Shown piece by piece: positions 1 to 6,144 of a stretch of DNA of 10,987 bases; position 1 is the stretch's first letter; every line of letters begins with the position of its first letter. The notes below the pieces were generated by a model that worked only from the letters and a program-made list of their open reading frames with translations, was not told the DNA's origin and did no database searches. Position numbers and translations under genes: made by a program. Source of the stretch: Opitutia bacterium (GTDB lineage Bacteria > Verrucomicrobiota > Verrucomicrobiia > Opitutales > Seribacteraceae); NCBI GenBank assembly GCA_002692605.1, contig NZLE01000023.1, forward strand, positions 2,212 to 13,198, in the 5' to 3' direction.

Positions 1-131
1 AGCTGGGAGAGCGTTAGCTGCTTTTCCTGATTCTGAGATATCTGATCTTGCTGACTACATCCAGTATAAAAGGTAGACAGCAAAAGCCAAACGCTTAATC
101 CACCTATGTTTTTTAAGAGCACCTTATTCAT
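1..131 (-). CDS. Putative lipoprotein, 5' end only (gene runs off the left edge)
   Basis: A minus-strand reading frame opens with ATG at 131-129 and stays open for 43 codons to the window edge. The translation begins MNKVLLKNIGG, followed by a hydrophobic stretch (SVWLLLSTFYTG), a cysteine at residue 25 and a polar, Gln-rich segment (SQQDQISQNQEKQ). That layout (short basic n-region, hydrophobic core, G-C, then a polar tether) is the classic type II signal peptide. In the family pattern the cysteine would be lipidated after SPase II cleavage. The residues before Cys are Y-T-G, so the -3 position is not the usual Leu. No strong ribosome binding site precedes the ATG; a weak AGGA lies about 14 bases upstream. 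The mature domain is outside the window, so no function can be given. It diverges from aroF. A competing short plus-strand reading of the same bases was considered and judged less likely. Confidence 0.55.
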   Translation of the reverse strand, partial: MNKVLLKNIGGLSVWLLLSTFYTGCSQQDQISQNQEKQLTLSQ

Positions 132-284
132 GAGAAGACGATCAATCCTAGCGCCAATAATGCTTGTTAAGCAATGAATAAGATTCAGACCTAAAATAAA
201 GGTAAGGCAATGGGTGAGATTTTGCTGGGTTCATGCAAAAAGACTGTTTGCCTTGAACGCAAGTCCATGAAAAGGAAGTAGGGA
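132..284. promoter_or_regulatory. Divergent intergenic region between the lipoprotein gene and aroF
   Basis: This 153-bp spacer separates two divergent genes, so it should hold promoters for both. I cannot assign convincing -35/-10 pairs by eye. It contains a small perfect inverted repeat, TGCTT-gtt-AAGCA, at 161-173, which could be an operator or chance. At the right end AAAGGAAG (271-278) is a good ribosome binding site at suitable distance from the aroF ATG at 285. I see no credible gene here; the longest frames are about 20 codons. Confidence 0.35.
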
Positions 285-1325
285 ATGATTATTCCAAAAG
301 GCAACAGACTTTCGCAAGATCAACTAAAGGAAGTCGAAAGAGTCGCAGCTGATTTCGATTGTTCGATTCTTGAAATCCACGGACGCAACCGATGTGTCTA
401 TGCGATTCTCGGAGATGAGACTCATGCAGTTATGTTCAAGAGGATTGCTGGTCTTTCCTTCATTCGCAAAGTGGACATGATCGAATCCAGTTACAAGCTA
501 ATGGATCGTCGCTCTGGTTTGGCGGATCACATTGTCCGCATGGGGAAAACTGAAGTCGGGGTCGATGCCCCTTACATAATCGGTGGGCCTTGCACCATTG
601 ATCCTGCGAATCCCTCCCTTTATCTGGAGACAGCGCATGCGTTGAAAGAGGCCGGCGTCAACGCCTTGCGTGGCGGAGTTTGGAAACCACGCACAAATCC
701 CTATTCCTACCAAGGGGATGACAATGCCTTGAGCATTATCCTTCAGGCTCGGGAGGAAACCGGTTTGCCCATAGACGTTGAGGTGATGGACTCGGAACAG
801 CTCAGGCTTGCCCTTGAAGCCCAAGTCGACGTGCTTCAGGTGGGCACCCGAAATGCCCTTAATTATTCATTGCTCAAGCAGATCGGTAGGGAATCGGCGG
901 AAACGAATTCCGCCGTCCTGCTTAAGCGCGGACGGCATGTGGCTTCCCCGGATGAGTTCATTGCCGCTGCCGAATATATTGTAGCCGAAGGCAACCCTGA
1001 CGTCATGCTTTGCCCACGTGGAACTACACCCGCTTTGGATGGCTACAGGAATCACCCGGATGAATCCGTCACCCCATTGCTCAAGAACAAAACCTGGGCG
1101 CCAGTTGTGGTCGACCCTTCCCATAGTGTTGGGCATTCCGACTATGTGCTCGCATGTTCCTTGGCCGCCGTCGCCTATGGCGCGGACGGGCTTTGCATCG
1201 AATCGCACGTTGATCCGCAGCGGGGAATCGGCGACGATCCTAAGCAGGCAATTACTCCGGAGAAGATGAAAGATCTCATTCGAGCCTGCCAGAATGCATT
1301 CCCAAACCGTTACAAGATCGAGTGA
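285..1325 (+). CDS. aroF: 3-deoxy-7-phosphoheptulonate (DAHP) synthase, type I-beta (AroF-like)
   Basis: Condenses phosphoenolpyruvate with erythrose 4-phosphate in the cytoplasm, the first step of the shikimate route to aromatic amino acids. The 346 residues fit the I-beta family with its N-terminal ferredoxin-like regulatory domain (about 1-75) and a C-terminal TIM barrel (about 85-340). Visible motifs are GGPC (100-103), KPRTNPYSYQG (134-144), QVGTRN (185-190), LLKRG (212-216), PRGT (244-247), DPSHS (277-281) and the IESH stretch around 305-308. By spacing against the Thermotoga maritima enzyme, the metal ligands would be Cys103, His280, Glu306 and Asp317. Several otherwise conserved positions differ: PRGTTPA instead of ERGIRTF, VGHSD instead of GGRRD, and IESH instead of VEVH. 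The start is supported by AAAGGAAG just upstream. It stands alone on this strand and converges on hldD with nine bases between stop codons. A related aldolase with altered substrate preference is possible but less likely than DAHP synthase. Confidence 0.9.
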   Translation: MIIPKGNRLSQDQLKEVERVAADFDCSILEIHGRNRCVYAILGDETHAVMFKRIAGLSFIRKVDMIESSYKLMDRRSGLADHIVRMGKTEVGVDAPYIIGGPCTIDPANPSLYLETAHALKEAGVNALRGGVWKPRTNPYSYQGDDNALSIILQAREETGLPIDVEVMDSEQLRLALEAQVDVLQVGTRNALNYSLLKQIGRESAETNSAVLLKRGRHVASPDEFIAAAEYIVAEGNPDVMLCPRGTTPALDGYRNHPDESVTPLLKNKTWAPVVVDPSHSVGHSDYVLACSLAAVAYGADGLCIESHVDPQRGIGDDPKQAITPEKMKDLIRACQNAFPNRYKIE

Positions 1326-1334
1326 ATCGGGTTT

Positions 1335-2336
1335 TCAGCAACCTAGCCTTAGGTCGGGCGCCAAATAGGCCGTGACGTAGTCTCGCACCGCTTCCTCAAG
1401 TGAAAACATCTCATCCCGATATCCACACTGTCGAAGCTTTTCGATTTTAGCCTGAGTGAAATACTGATACTTTTCCCTGAGGATTTCGGGCATTTCCACG
1501 AAACGAATCCGAGGCTCCTTGCCAAGAGCGGCAAAAATAGCCTTACCCAGATCGAGCCAAGTCCGGGCCACTCCATTTCCCAAGTTGAAAAGACCTTTTG
1601 ACTCTAGATTCTGAGCGAGCCAAATGGTCATGTTAACCGCATCCTTTACATAGAGGAAATCTCTCCTTTGCTCTCCGTCCCTATACTCGGAACGATGGCT
1701 TTTAAAAAGAGTCATTTGTCCTGAATTTGAAATTTGCTCGAAGGATTTGCTTACAACCGAGCGCATAAATTCCTTGTGTTCCTCATTCGGTCCGAAAACA
1801 TTGAAATATTTGAGTCCTACGATTTGATCGAGAACGCCCTGCTCCTTCGCCCAAAGGTCGAATTTGTGCTTGGACCAACCGTATGGATTCAGGGGCTCAA
1901 GTCTGCTCAAATCTTCATCCAGATCATCCATCCCCGCGGACCCATCACCATAGGTTGCCGCGGAGGAGGCGTAAACGAACCTCGCTTGGTTTCCCAAGGA
2001 CCATTCGCAGAGTTCCCTGGTGTAGAGAAAATTATTGTCATGCAGGAAATCTTCGTCTTTTTCGGTGGTACTCGAGCAAGCTCCCAAATGAATAACCGTG
2101 CGAATGGCCGAACAGTCCTCGTCATTGGTTCGAATCATTTCACGAAACCCATCTACTCCTATGGTTCTATCGTAGGACAAACCTTCCACGTTTCTTGCTT
2201 TGAGCGAGGACTTCGTCCAATCGTCCACTAACCAGACATTTGTAAGGTTGCGGTTGTTCAGACCCCAAACGACGGCGCTTCCGATCAGACCGGCTCCTCC
2301 GGTCACTACGACCGCGCCATCGCTCATCTCATGCAT
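1335..2336 (-). CDS. hldD: ADP-L-glycero-D-manno-heptose 6-epimerase
   Basis: Epimerises ADP-D-glycero-D-manno-heptose to the L-glycero form, the last step in making the heptose donor for the LPS inner core. It is an extended short-chain dehydrogenase. From the ATG at 2336 (333 aa) it shows an NAD(P)-binding GGAGLIGS at 13-20, the HldD-type HLGACSSTTEKD at 83-94, SSAATYG at 124-130, the catalytic YGWSK (Tyr152, Lys156), and YFNVFGPNEEHK at 177-188, whose lysine matches the family's second conserved Lys. RRDFLYVKD follows further on. ACSSTTE together with the EEHK segment favours HldD over generic UDP-sugar epimerases. The start is ambiguous: a TTG at 2348, ATG at 2336 and ATG at 2327 are in frame. 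I chose 2336 because it is an ATG, retains the whole Rossmann strand and overlaps the proC stop by a few bases, as expected for coupled genes. It is last in the minus-strand cluster and implies a heptose-containing outer membrane. Confidence 0.9.
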   Translation of the reverse strand: MHEMSDGAVVVTGGAGLIGSAVVWGLNNRNLTNVWLVDDWTKSSLKARNVEGLSYDRTIGVDGFREMIRTNDEDCSAIRTVIHLGACSSTTEKDEDFLHDNNFLYTRELCEWSLGNQARFVYASSAATYGDGSAGMDDLDEDLSRLEPLNPYGWSKHKFDLWAKEQGVLDQIVGLKYFNVFGPNEEHKEFMRSVVSKSFEQISNSGQMTLFKSHRSEYRDGEQRRDFLYVKDAVNMTIWLAQNLESKGLFNLGNGVARTWLDLGKAIFAALGKEPRIRFVEMPEILREKYQYFTQAKIEKLRQCGYRDEMFSLEEAVRDYVTAYLAPDLRLGC

Positions 2337-3138
2337 TGGAGAGCTCAATGGACCTATTTTTGGCTGCCATCGCGGCTTTGGTCACGATTTCCCTAAGTTG
2401 GCTGGAGGAAAAGCTTTCCAATGCAGCTTGCGTGGTCCCATTCGGGGACGTCACCTGATTTCTGAGTTCTTCAGGATGAAGACCGCTGCTTTCGATGAGT
2501 TTGGCCGCCCCAACGATGGTTTGCCTTGAAAGTTTTTCAGCCACGCCCGGGTCTAATCCGATATCAATCGCGGCTTTTTCCAAAGCGCACGCAAATTCAA
2601 AAAGATAGGCGGGTCCACTGCCGCTGATGGCAGTTACTCGGTCAATGTCGCTCTCAATTCCAACGACGTAAGCATCGCCGAGAGATGACAAGACTTTCTC
2701 TATAAGTTGGGCATCCTCTGGGAGGGGCGATTGGGCGAACAAATATCCGGTCACACCCTCACCGATTTGACCGGGCGTATTGGGCATGGATCGTACGAGA
2801 TTTCGGGCCTTGGGAAAAACCGCTTCCAACCTTTCCAAAGTTATGCCAGCCATGATCGAAAGGATCATCATACCGGCGGTGGCATCGGACGCATGGAGCG
2901 GCAATTCCGCAAGCTGTTGCGGCTTACACCCGAGAACCAAAAGTTCGGGTGAGGTCTCAAGCATTTCCTCAAGGCAATCGGCCCTTTGGATTCCAGTTTC
3001 CTCGGACAACTTTTCGGAGGTGCCGTCATTGGCCGAACAGCAAATCAGTTCGTTTTTCCGAAACGATGACGAATGCAGCAGAGATTTGACGATCGCAGAG
3101 ACCATCTTTCCAGCGCCCACGAAACCGACTCCATTCAT
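2329..3138 (-). CDS. proC: Pyrroline-5-carboxylate reductase
   Basis: Reduces 1-pyrroline-5-carboxylate to proline with NAD(P)H, the final step of proline synthesis, in the cytoplasm. The 269 residues equal the usual family length. The N-terminus GVGFVGAGKM (3-12) is the dinucleotide-binding glycine loop. Further on are LGCKPQQL, the RSMPNTPGQIGEGVTG segment (the family's MPN.P...G.G), SGSGPAYLFE and the C-terminal signature VTSPNGTTQAAL, the ProC VTSPGGTT motif with one substitution. The ATG at 3138 shares an ATGA with the stop of the upstream RDD gene. GGGAGAGGA sits at good spacing before it, one of the better Shine-Dalgarno sequences here. Its stop overlaps the start of hldD. The neighbours belong to unrelated pathways, so the grouping is more likely a housekeeping operon than a proline-specific one. 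Identification is secure. Confidence 0.95.
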   Translation of the reverse strand: MNGVGFVGAGKMVSAIVKSLLHSSSFRKNELICCSANDGTSEKLSEETGIQRADCLEEMLETSPELLVLGCKPQQLAELPLHASDATAGMMILSIMAGITLERLEAVFPKARNLVRSMPNTPGQIGEGVTGYLFAQSPLPEDAQLIEKVLSSLGDAYVVGIESDIDRVTAISGSGPAYLFEFACALEKAAIDIGLDPGVAEKLSRQTIVGAAKLIESSGLHPEELRNQVTSPNGTTQAALESFSSSQLREIVTKAAMAAKNRSIELSNA

Positions 3139-3731
3139 GTCTTTGATTCCTCTCCCTTTTCATTGGGAATGGCGAGTATGCAATTCGAGCCTGACAACAA
3201 GTCGTGCAAGGATCTTCTCTCCTTGCTGAAGAGTAGACAGGCAAAGTTTGCGAAACCGAGAAGAGCGAAACTGCATGACAATCCTTTAATCAGGGAGCGT
3301 AGGACTGCCTGACCGGGGGGTAGGGGTACTCCGTTTTTACGAAAGTTATTGGATTTTATGCAAAGGGTCGATTTACCGATCGATTTTCCATTGAAGAAGA
3401 ATTCTCCAAAAAAGAAATAGGCAACGAAGACCAAGGTCACGACAAACTCGTAATGAATTTTTGAGGAAAATTCCGAAAATTCCATCATCACTCGTTGAAC
3501 GTGTTCTTGGTCCGGTTCCGGTTGTTCGAACGCTTCGATGAGCTTGCCCGATAAGCGACTGAATTCATCGGCAGTCTGTTTGCCGAGGAGTTCCGGCAAA
3601 TAAAACAAAATTAGAATGGCAACGAAGGTTAAGAGAATGAAATCCATGGCAAAGGCAATCATTCTTCTTCCGATGCCAGCAGATTGCGGCAACGCCAATT
3701 GGTTGTCTTCGCGCTCCTCGCTCAAGGTCAT
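3135..3731 (-). CDS. RDD-family integral membrane protein
   Basis: A 198-residue inner-membrane protein. The N-terminal GIGRRMIAFAMDFILL (about 19-34) is the hallmark Arg...Asp start of the RDD domain, with Arg22/Arg23 and Asp30. Predicted membrane segments lie at about 27-47, 96-114 and 138-160. A hydrophilic, acidic stretch of about 45 residues (50-93) separates the first two. The family's GK-x-x-GK element appears as GKSIGKSTLCIK (115-126), and a second conserved aspartate is in RRSLHDLLSG (162-171). RDD proteins are widespread. Some have been linked to ion or osmolyte transport, but no general function is settled and none can be given here. It overlaps folD upstream (ATGA at 3728-3731) and proC downstream (ATGA at 3135-3138), so it is probably translated by coupling. 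AAGGAA abuts its start codon. Confidence 0.85.
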   Translation of the reverse strand: MTLSEEREDNQLALPQSAGIGRRMIAFAMDFILLTFVAILILFYLPELLGKQTADEFSRLSGKLIEAFEQPEPDQEHVQRVMMEFSEFSSKIHYEFVVTLVFVAYFFFGEFFFNGKSIGKSTLCIKSNNFRKNGVPLPPGQAVLRSLIKGLSCSFALLGFANFACLLFSKERRSLHDLLSGSNCILAIPNEKGEESKT

Positions 3732-4600
3732 TTCCTTGCTTGCTCAAAGGCTTTCACCGTATTGGACATGAGCATGGCTACGGTCATTGGACCCACTCCT
3801 CCCGGAACGGGCGTGATGTAGGAAGTTTTCGGAGCAACTTTTTCAAAATCAACGTCACCGACCAACCGATATCCGCTTTTTTTCGTTTCGTCGGAAATTC
3901 GGTTTATGCCAACGTCAATGATCACGGCTCCTTCCTTCACCATGTCCGCTTGAACAAAAAGGGGTTTGCCGATGGCTGCGATAATCAGATCGGCTCGCTT
4001 GACGAAATCCTTAAGGTTGGCAGTTCGGGAGTGGCAAAAGGTAACGGTCGCATTGCCGGGAAAGCCTTTTCGTAGAAAAAGCATCCCAGCCGGTTTGCCA
4101 ACGATCAGACTTCGTCCGAGCACCACGACATGCTTGCCGTCGGTTTCGATCCCTGTCCTTTTGATGATTTCCACAATGCCCGCTGGAGTGCAGGAAATAA
4201 ACGCATCCTCTTGTTCTTGGCAAAGCTTTCCCAAATTAGTCGCATTGAATCCGTCCACGTCTTTGCTTGGATGAACACGGTTGAAAACGGTTCGTTCGTC
4301 CATGTGCTCGGGTAGGGGGGCTTGCACTAGGATGCCATGCACCTCAGGGTCGGAGTTGAGTTTATCAATTTCGCCCAAGAGGTCTTCTTGGCTCATCTCG
4401 ACCGGGAAAACCTTTAGCTGGCTTAGGATTCCAACTTCATTAGCTGTCTTTTCCTTCTTGCGGAGATAGGAAATCGAAGCGGGATCATCTCCTACTCTTA
4501 TAAATGTAACGCAGGGCTTTTTCTCTCCAAAAGTGGAAATTCGATCGGTCAGACCCCGAAGTACGCTGGAAGCAATTTCATTGCCGTCAATGATTTCCAT
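3728..4600 (-). CDS. folD: Bifunctional methylenetetrahydrofolate dehydrogenase / methenyltetrahydrofolate cyclohydrolase
   Basis: Interconverts 5,10-methylene-, 5,10-methenyl- and 10-formyl-tetrahydrofolate in the cytoplasm, supplying one-carbon units for purines and formyl-Met. With the ATG at 4600 the product is 290 aa, the normal size. Motifs are SYLRKKEKTANEVGI (44-58; Tyr45 and Lys49 match the catalytic Tyr-x3-Lys), GILVQAPLPEH (89-99), KDVDGFNATNLG (113-124), CTPAG (137-141), the NADP-site LGRSLIVGKP (161-170) and PVPGGVGPMTVAML (264-277). The frame stays open upstream to 4762, but the added residues do not resemble FolD and overlap the preceding gene, so I reject the longer form. No clear Shine-Dalgarno precedes the chosen ATG. 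It lies 46 bases after the secreted-protein gene, and its TGA shares an ATGA with the RDD gene. Confidence 0.95.
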   Translation of the reverse strand: MEIIDGNEIASSVLRGLTDRISTFGEKKPCVTFIRVGDDPASISYLRKKEKTANEVGILSQLKVFPVEMSQEDLLGEIDKLNSDPEVHGILVQAPLPEHMDERTVFNRVHPSKDVDGFNATNLGKLCQEQEDAFISCTPAGIVEIIKRTGIETDGKHVVVLGRSLIVGKPAGMLFLRKGFPGNATVTFCHSRTANLKDFVKRADLIIAAIGKPLFVQADMVKEGAVIIDVGINRISDETKKSGYRLVGDVDFEKVAPKTSYITPVPGGVGPMTVAMLMSNTVKAFEQARK

Positions 4601-4646
4601 CTTGGCAGACGCTTTGCTCGTGATCCTCCGAAAACAGAAAGGGAAA

Positions 4647-5279
4647 CTAATCGATGGGGCGAAGCAGTCGGGCTCGGATAACCAAGTCCTTCGAGCCTTC
4701 CTCAAGCGGTTCGAGTTTACCCAATAGATTGACCTTTCGGTCCTTGAATTCGACTGGATCAACGATTTTCAGGCCTTCAGTGTCAACGTAGGCCAATCGG
4801 CGACCACGGGCGTTCTCTAGCTGAAATGGAAATTCGCGTTGCAGTCCCAGTTTTCGGGGTTTGAGGACAAGCGTACCCTCGAAATTCCTGTGAAGACTGA
4901 CTGCAGGAGCGGGTGAAGGAGGTTGTAAGGGCAAGGACGAACCATCCAACTGGGCCTGCTTGGTTTCCAACGCGTCCAACTGATCAATGGGGGTTGCGTC
5001 GAGAGTAGAGTCAGAGTTGACGAGAACTTGATCGAGGTCCGATGGTTTCTGATCTGAGGGAGGTTCGCTCCATTGCTTCCTCCCCACCACGATTGGTTCC
5101 ACTTCCTCTTGTGACGCCGGAGCATCGAATTCGGCTTCCGCCGGTTGGTTGGCAAAGGCATCCTCTAGCTTCGGAGGGGCCGGGTTTTCTTCCTTTGCCA
5201 AACCCGAAAAGGTGAAAAATAATGTGATCGCTCCTATGCGAATGGAGCCCGCCAATGATTCGAATAAACTGTTTCCCAT
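4647..5279 (-). CDS. Unrecognised secreted protein with a proline/acid-rich linker and a small C-terminal domain
   Basis: I do not recognise this 210-residue protein. The N-terminus (1-28) looks like a Sec signal peptide: hydrophobic IGAITLFFTFSG followed by LAKE, with likely cleavage after Ala28. There is no cysteine at the cleavage site, so it is probably not a lipoprotein. Residues 29-125 are low in hydrophobic residues and rich in Pro, Ala, Glu, Asp, Gln and Ser, suggesting a disordered linker. Residues about 131-210 alternate hydrophobic and charged residues with Gly (GTLVLKPRKLGL, RRLAYVDTEGLKIV, VNLLGKLEPL, LVIRARLLRPI), consistent with a small beta-rich, OB- or SH3-like fold. That fold is a guess from pattern alone. 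The gene starts 18 bases after the pseudouridine synthase and precedes folD, so it is probably co-transcribed with them. The ATG at 5279 gives an intact signal peptide. No clear ribosome binding site is seen. Confidence 0.7.
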   Translation of the reverse strand: MGNSLFESLAGSIRIGAITLFFTFSGLAKEENPAPPKLEDAFANQPAEAEFDAPASQEEVEPIVVGRKQWSEPPSDQKPSDLDQVLVNSDSTLDATPIDQLDALETKQAQLDGSSLPLQPPSPAPAVSLHRNFEGTLVLKPRKLGLQREFPFQLENARGRRLAYVDTEGLKIVDPVEFKDRKVNLLGKLEPLEEGSKDLVIRARLLRPID

Positions 5280-5297
5280 GACGACACTTTAGAAAAG

Positions 5298-6056
5298 TTA
5301 TTTGGGAAAGAGCAAATCAATTTCTTTGTTTTCAAGCTCTCGGTAATGACCAAGGGGAGTTTTCCCCAAGGACAACCCTCCGATTGCGATTCTACGGAGC
5401 TTACGGATGCGGTATCTGAAAAAACCAAAGGCTCTGCGAATTTCTCTTTTCTTCCCATGTCCTAGAATAATCTCCAATTTGCTCGAACCGATTGGATTTC
5501 CGCTTTTTGCCCGAATTTCATCCAAGCGAATGAATTCACCCCCTTCTTCGATACCTTCCAATAGTTTGTAAAAGTGTTCCTGTTCCAGGGGTTGATTGAT
5601 TTCAACTTGATACTTTTTGCGAACTCCTTGAGAAGGATGGGTCAAGCGATGAGCCAAGTTTCCGTCGTTGGTGAGAATCACCATGCCCTGGCTTTCGAGA
5701 TCCAACCTTCCGGCGCAAAAGAGTCGGTATTTCCTGTGTTTTGCCTCCAATAATTCGAAGATCAGTCTATCCGCATGCTCGTCGCTGTTCGAACAGGTAA
5801 AGCCTTTTGGTTTGTTCACCAAAAGAGTCAGCGTTTCCTGTCTGAAGGCTTGAATCCTTTTCCCGTTCAGCTTGACAATGTCCTTGTTCGGATCAACCCG
5901 AACGCCAAGGCTTGCAATCTCTCCGTTGATCGTAACTTCGGCATTGCCGATCATCTCTTCCCCTTTTCTTCGAGAGCAAACTCCGCAATCCGCCAAAAAC
6001 TTTTGCAGTTTTGGTTTAGTTGAATTTTCCGAATTTTTCTTCTTTGTGGCACTCAT
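5298..6056 (-). CDS. 16S/23S rRNA pseudouridine synthase, RsuA/RluB/RluE/RluF family
   Basis: Converts a specific uridine in ribosomal RNA to pseudouridine. The 252 residues comprise a basic N-terminal extension (1-15), an S4 RNA-binding domain (about 16-68, with KLQKFLADCGVCSRRKGEEMI and VTINGE) and the catalytic domain. The S4 domain is followed by LLVNKPKGFTCS (78-89) and the signature AGRLDLESQGMVILTNDG, in which Asp119 is the catalytic aspartate. The C-terminal part carries the REIRRAFGFFRYRIRKLRRIAIG segment typical of this family's RNA-contact region. RluB (23S) is the likeliest subtype from the length and the S4 domain, but RsuA cannot be excluded from sequence alone, so no symbol is given. 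It is first in the minus-strand cluster and divergent from fabG. A TTGACA-type promoter lies just upstream. The start codon has no evident Shine-Dalgarno. Confidence 0.88.
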   Translation of the reverse strand: MSATKKKNSENSTKPKLQKFLADCGVCSRRKGEEMIGNAEVTINGEIASLGVRVDPNKDIVKLNGKRIQAFRQETLTLLVNKPKGFTCSNSDEHADRLIFELLEAKHRKYRLFCAGRLDLESQGMVILTNDGNLAHRLTHPSQGVRKKYQVEINQPLEQEHFYKLLEGIEEGGEFIRLDEIRAKSGNPIGSSKLEIILGHGKKREIRRAFGFFRYRIRKLRRIAIGGLSLGKTPLGHYRELENKEIDLLFPK

Positions 6057-6073
6057 TTGAACTTGTGGGTTGC

Positions 6074-6102
6074 TTTAAGAGCAGGATTCGAGCATTTGTC
6101 AA
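6074..6102 (-). promoter_or_regulatory. Candidate sigma-70-type promoter for the pseudouridine synthase cluster
   Basis: On the minus strand a perfect TTGACA -35 element (plus-strand 6097-6102) is followed by a 17-base spacer and CTTAAA (6074-6079) as a partial -10. Transcription would start about 10 bases before the ATG at 6056, giving a very short leader. That fits the absence of a Shine-Dalgarno sequence. The -10 matches poorly, and spacings of 18 or 19 bases would select overlapping hexamers, so only the -35 is striking. Confidence 0.45.
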
Positions 6103-6125
6103 ACGAAGATCATTTTTCAAACGAA
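6099..6125. repeat. 9-bp direct repeat with 18-bp period in the rRNA-modification/fabG spacer
   Basis: TCAAACGAA occurs at 6099-6107 and again at 6117-6125, start to start 18 bases. Read on the minus strand this is TTCGTTTGA twice, and the first copy overlaps the TTGACA -35 element. Two copies on nearly the same helical face (less than two turns apart) between divergent genes suggest a binding site for a regulator of the fatty-acid block, the opposite cluster or both. This is inference; chance occurrence cannot be excluded from two copies. Confidence 0.4.
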
Positions 6126-6144
6126 TAGATTGCCGGTAAATTTT

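Noticed and set aside
2..76. Plus-strand frame ending in TAG at 74-76 whose last residues (AFPDSEISDLADYIQYKR) resemble the C-terminus of a cytochrome c-like domain
   Set aside because: Only 24 codons are visible, with no heme motif, and the same bases encode a much more distinctive lipoprotein signal peptide on the minus strand. Both cannot easily be genes. Sequence to the left would settle it.
1734..2231. 165-codon open frame on the plus strand inside hldD
   Set aside because: It is antisense to the conserved Rossmann and catalytic motifs of HldD, has no recognisable domain and no ribosome binding site.
2780..3229. 149-codon plus-strand frame opposite proC and the RDD gene
   Set aside because: It spans the overlap of two well-supported genes on the other strand, and its composition follows from their codons.
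4601..4762. N-terminal extension of folD by 54 residues
   Set aside because: The extra residues are unlike FolD, contain an improbable mix of Trp, Arg and Phe, and overlap the upstream secreted-protein gene by more than 100 bases. The ATG at 4600 gives the standard FolD N-terminus.
6130..6144. TTG start for fabG five codons upstream
   Set aside because: The ATG at 6145 already precedes the first beta strand by the usual few residues, and neither start has a Shine-Dalgarno site to favour the TTG.
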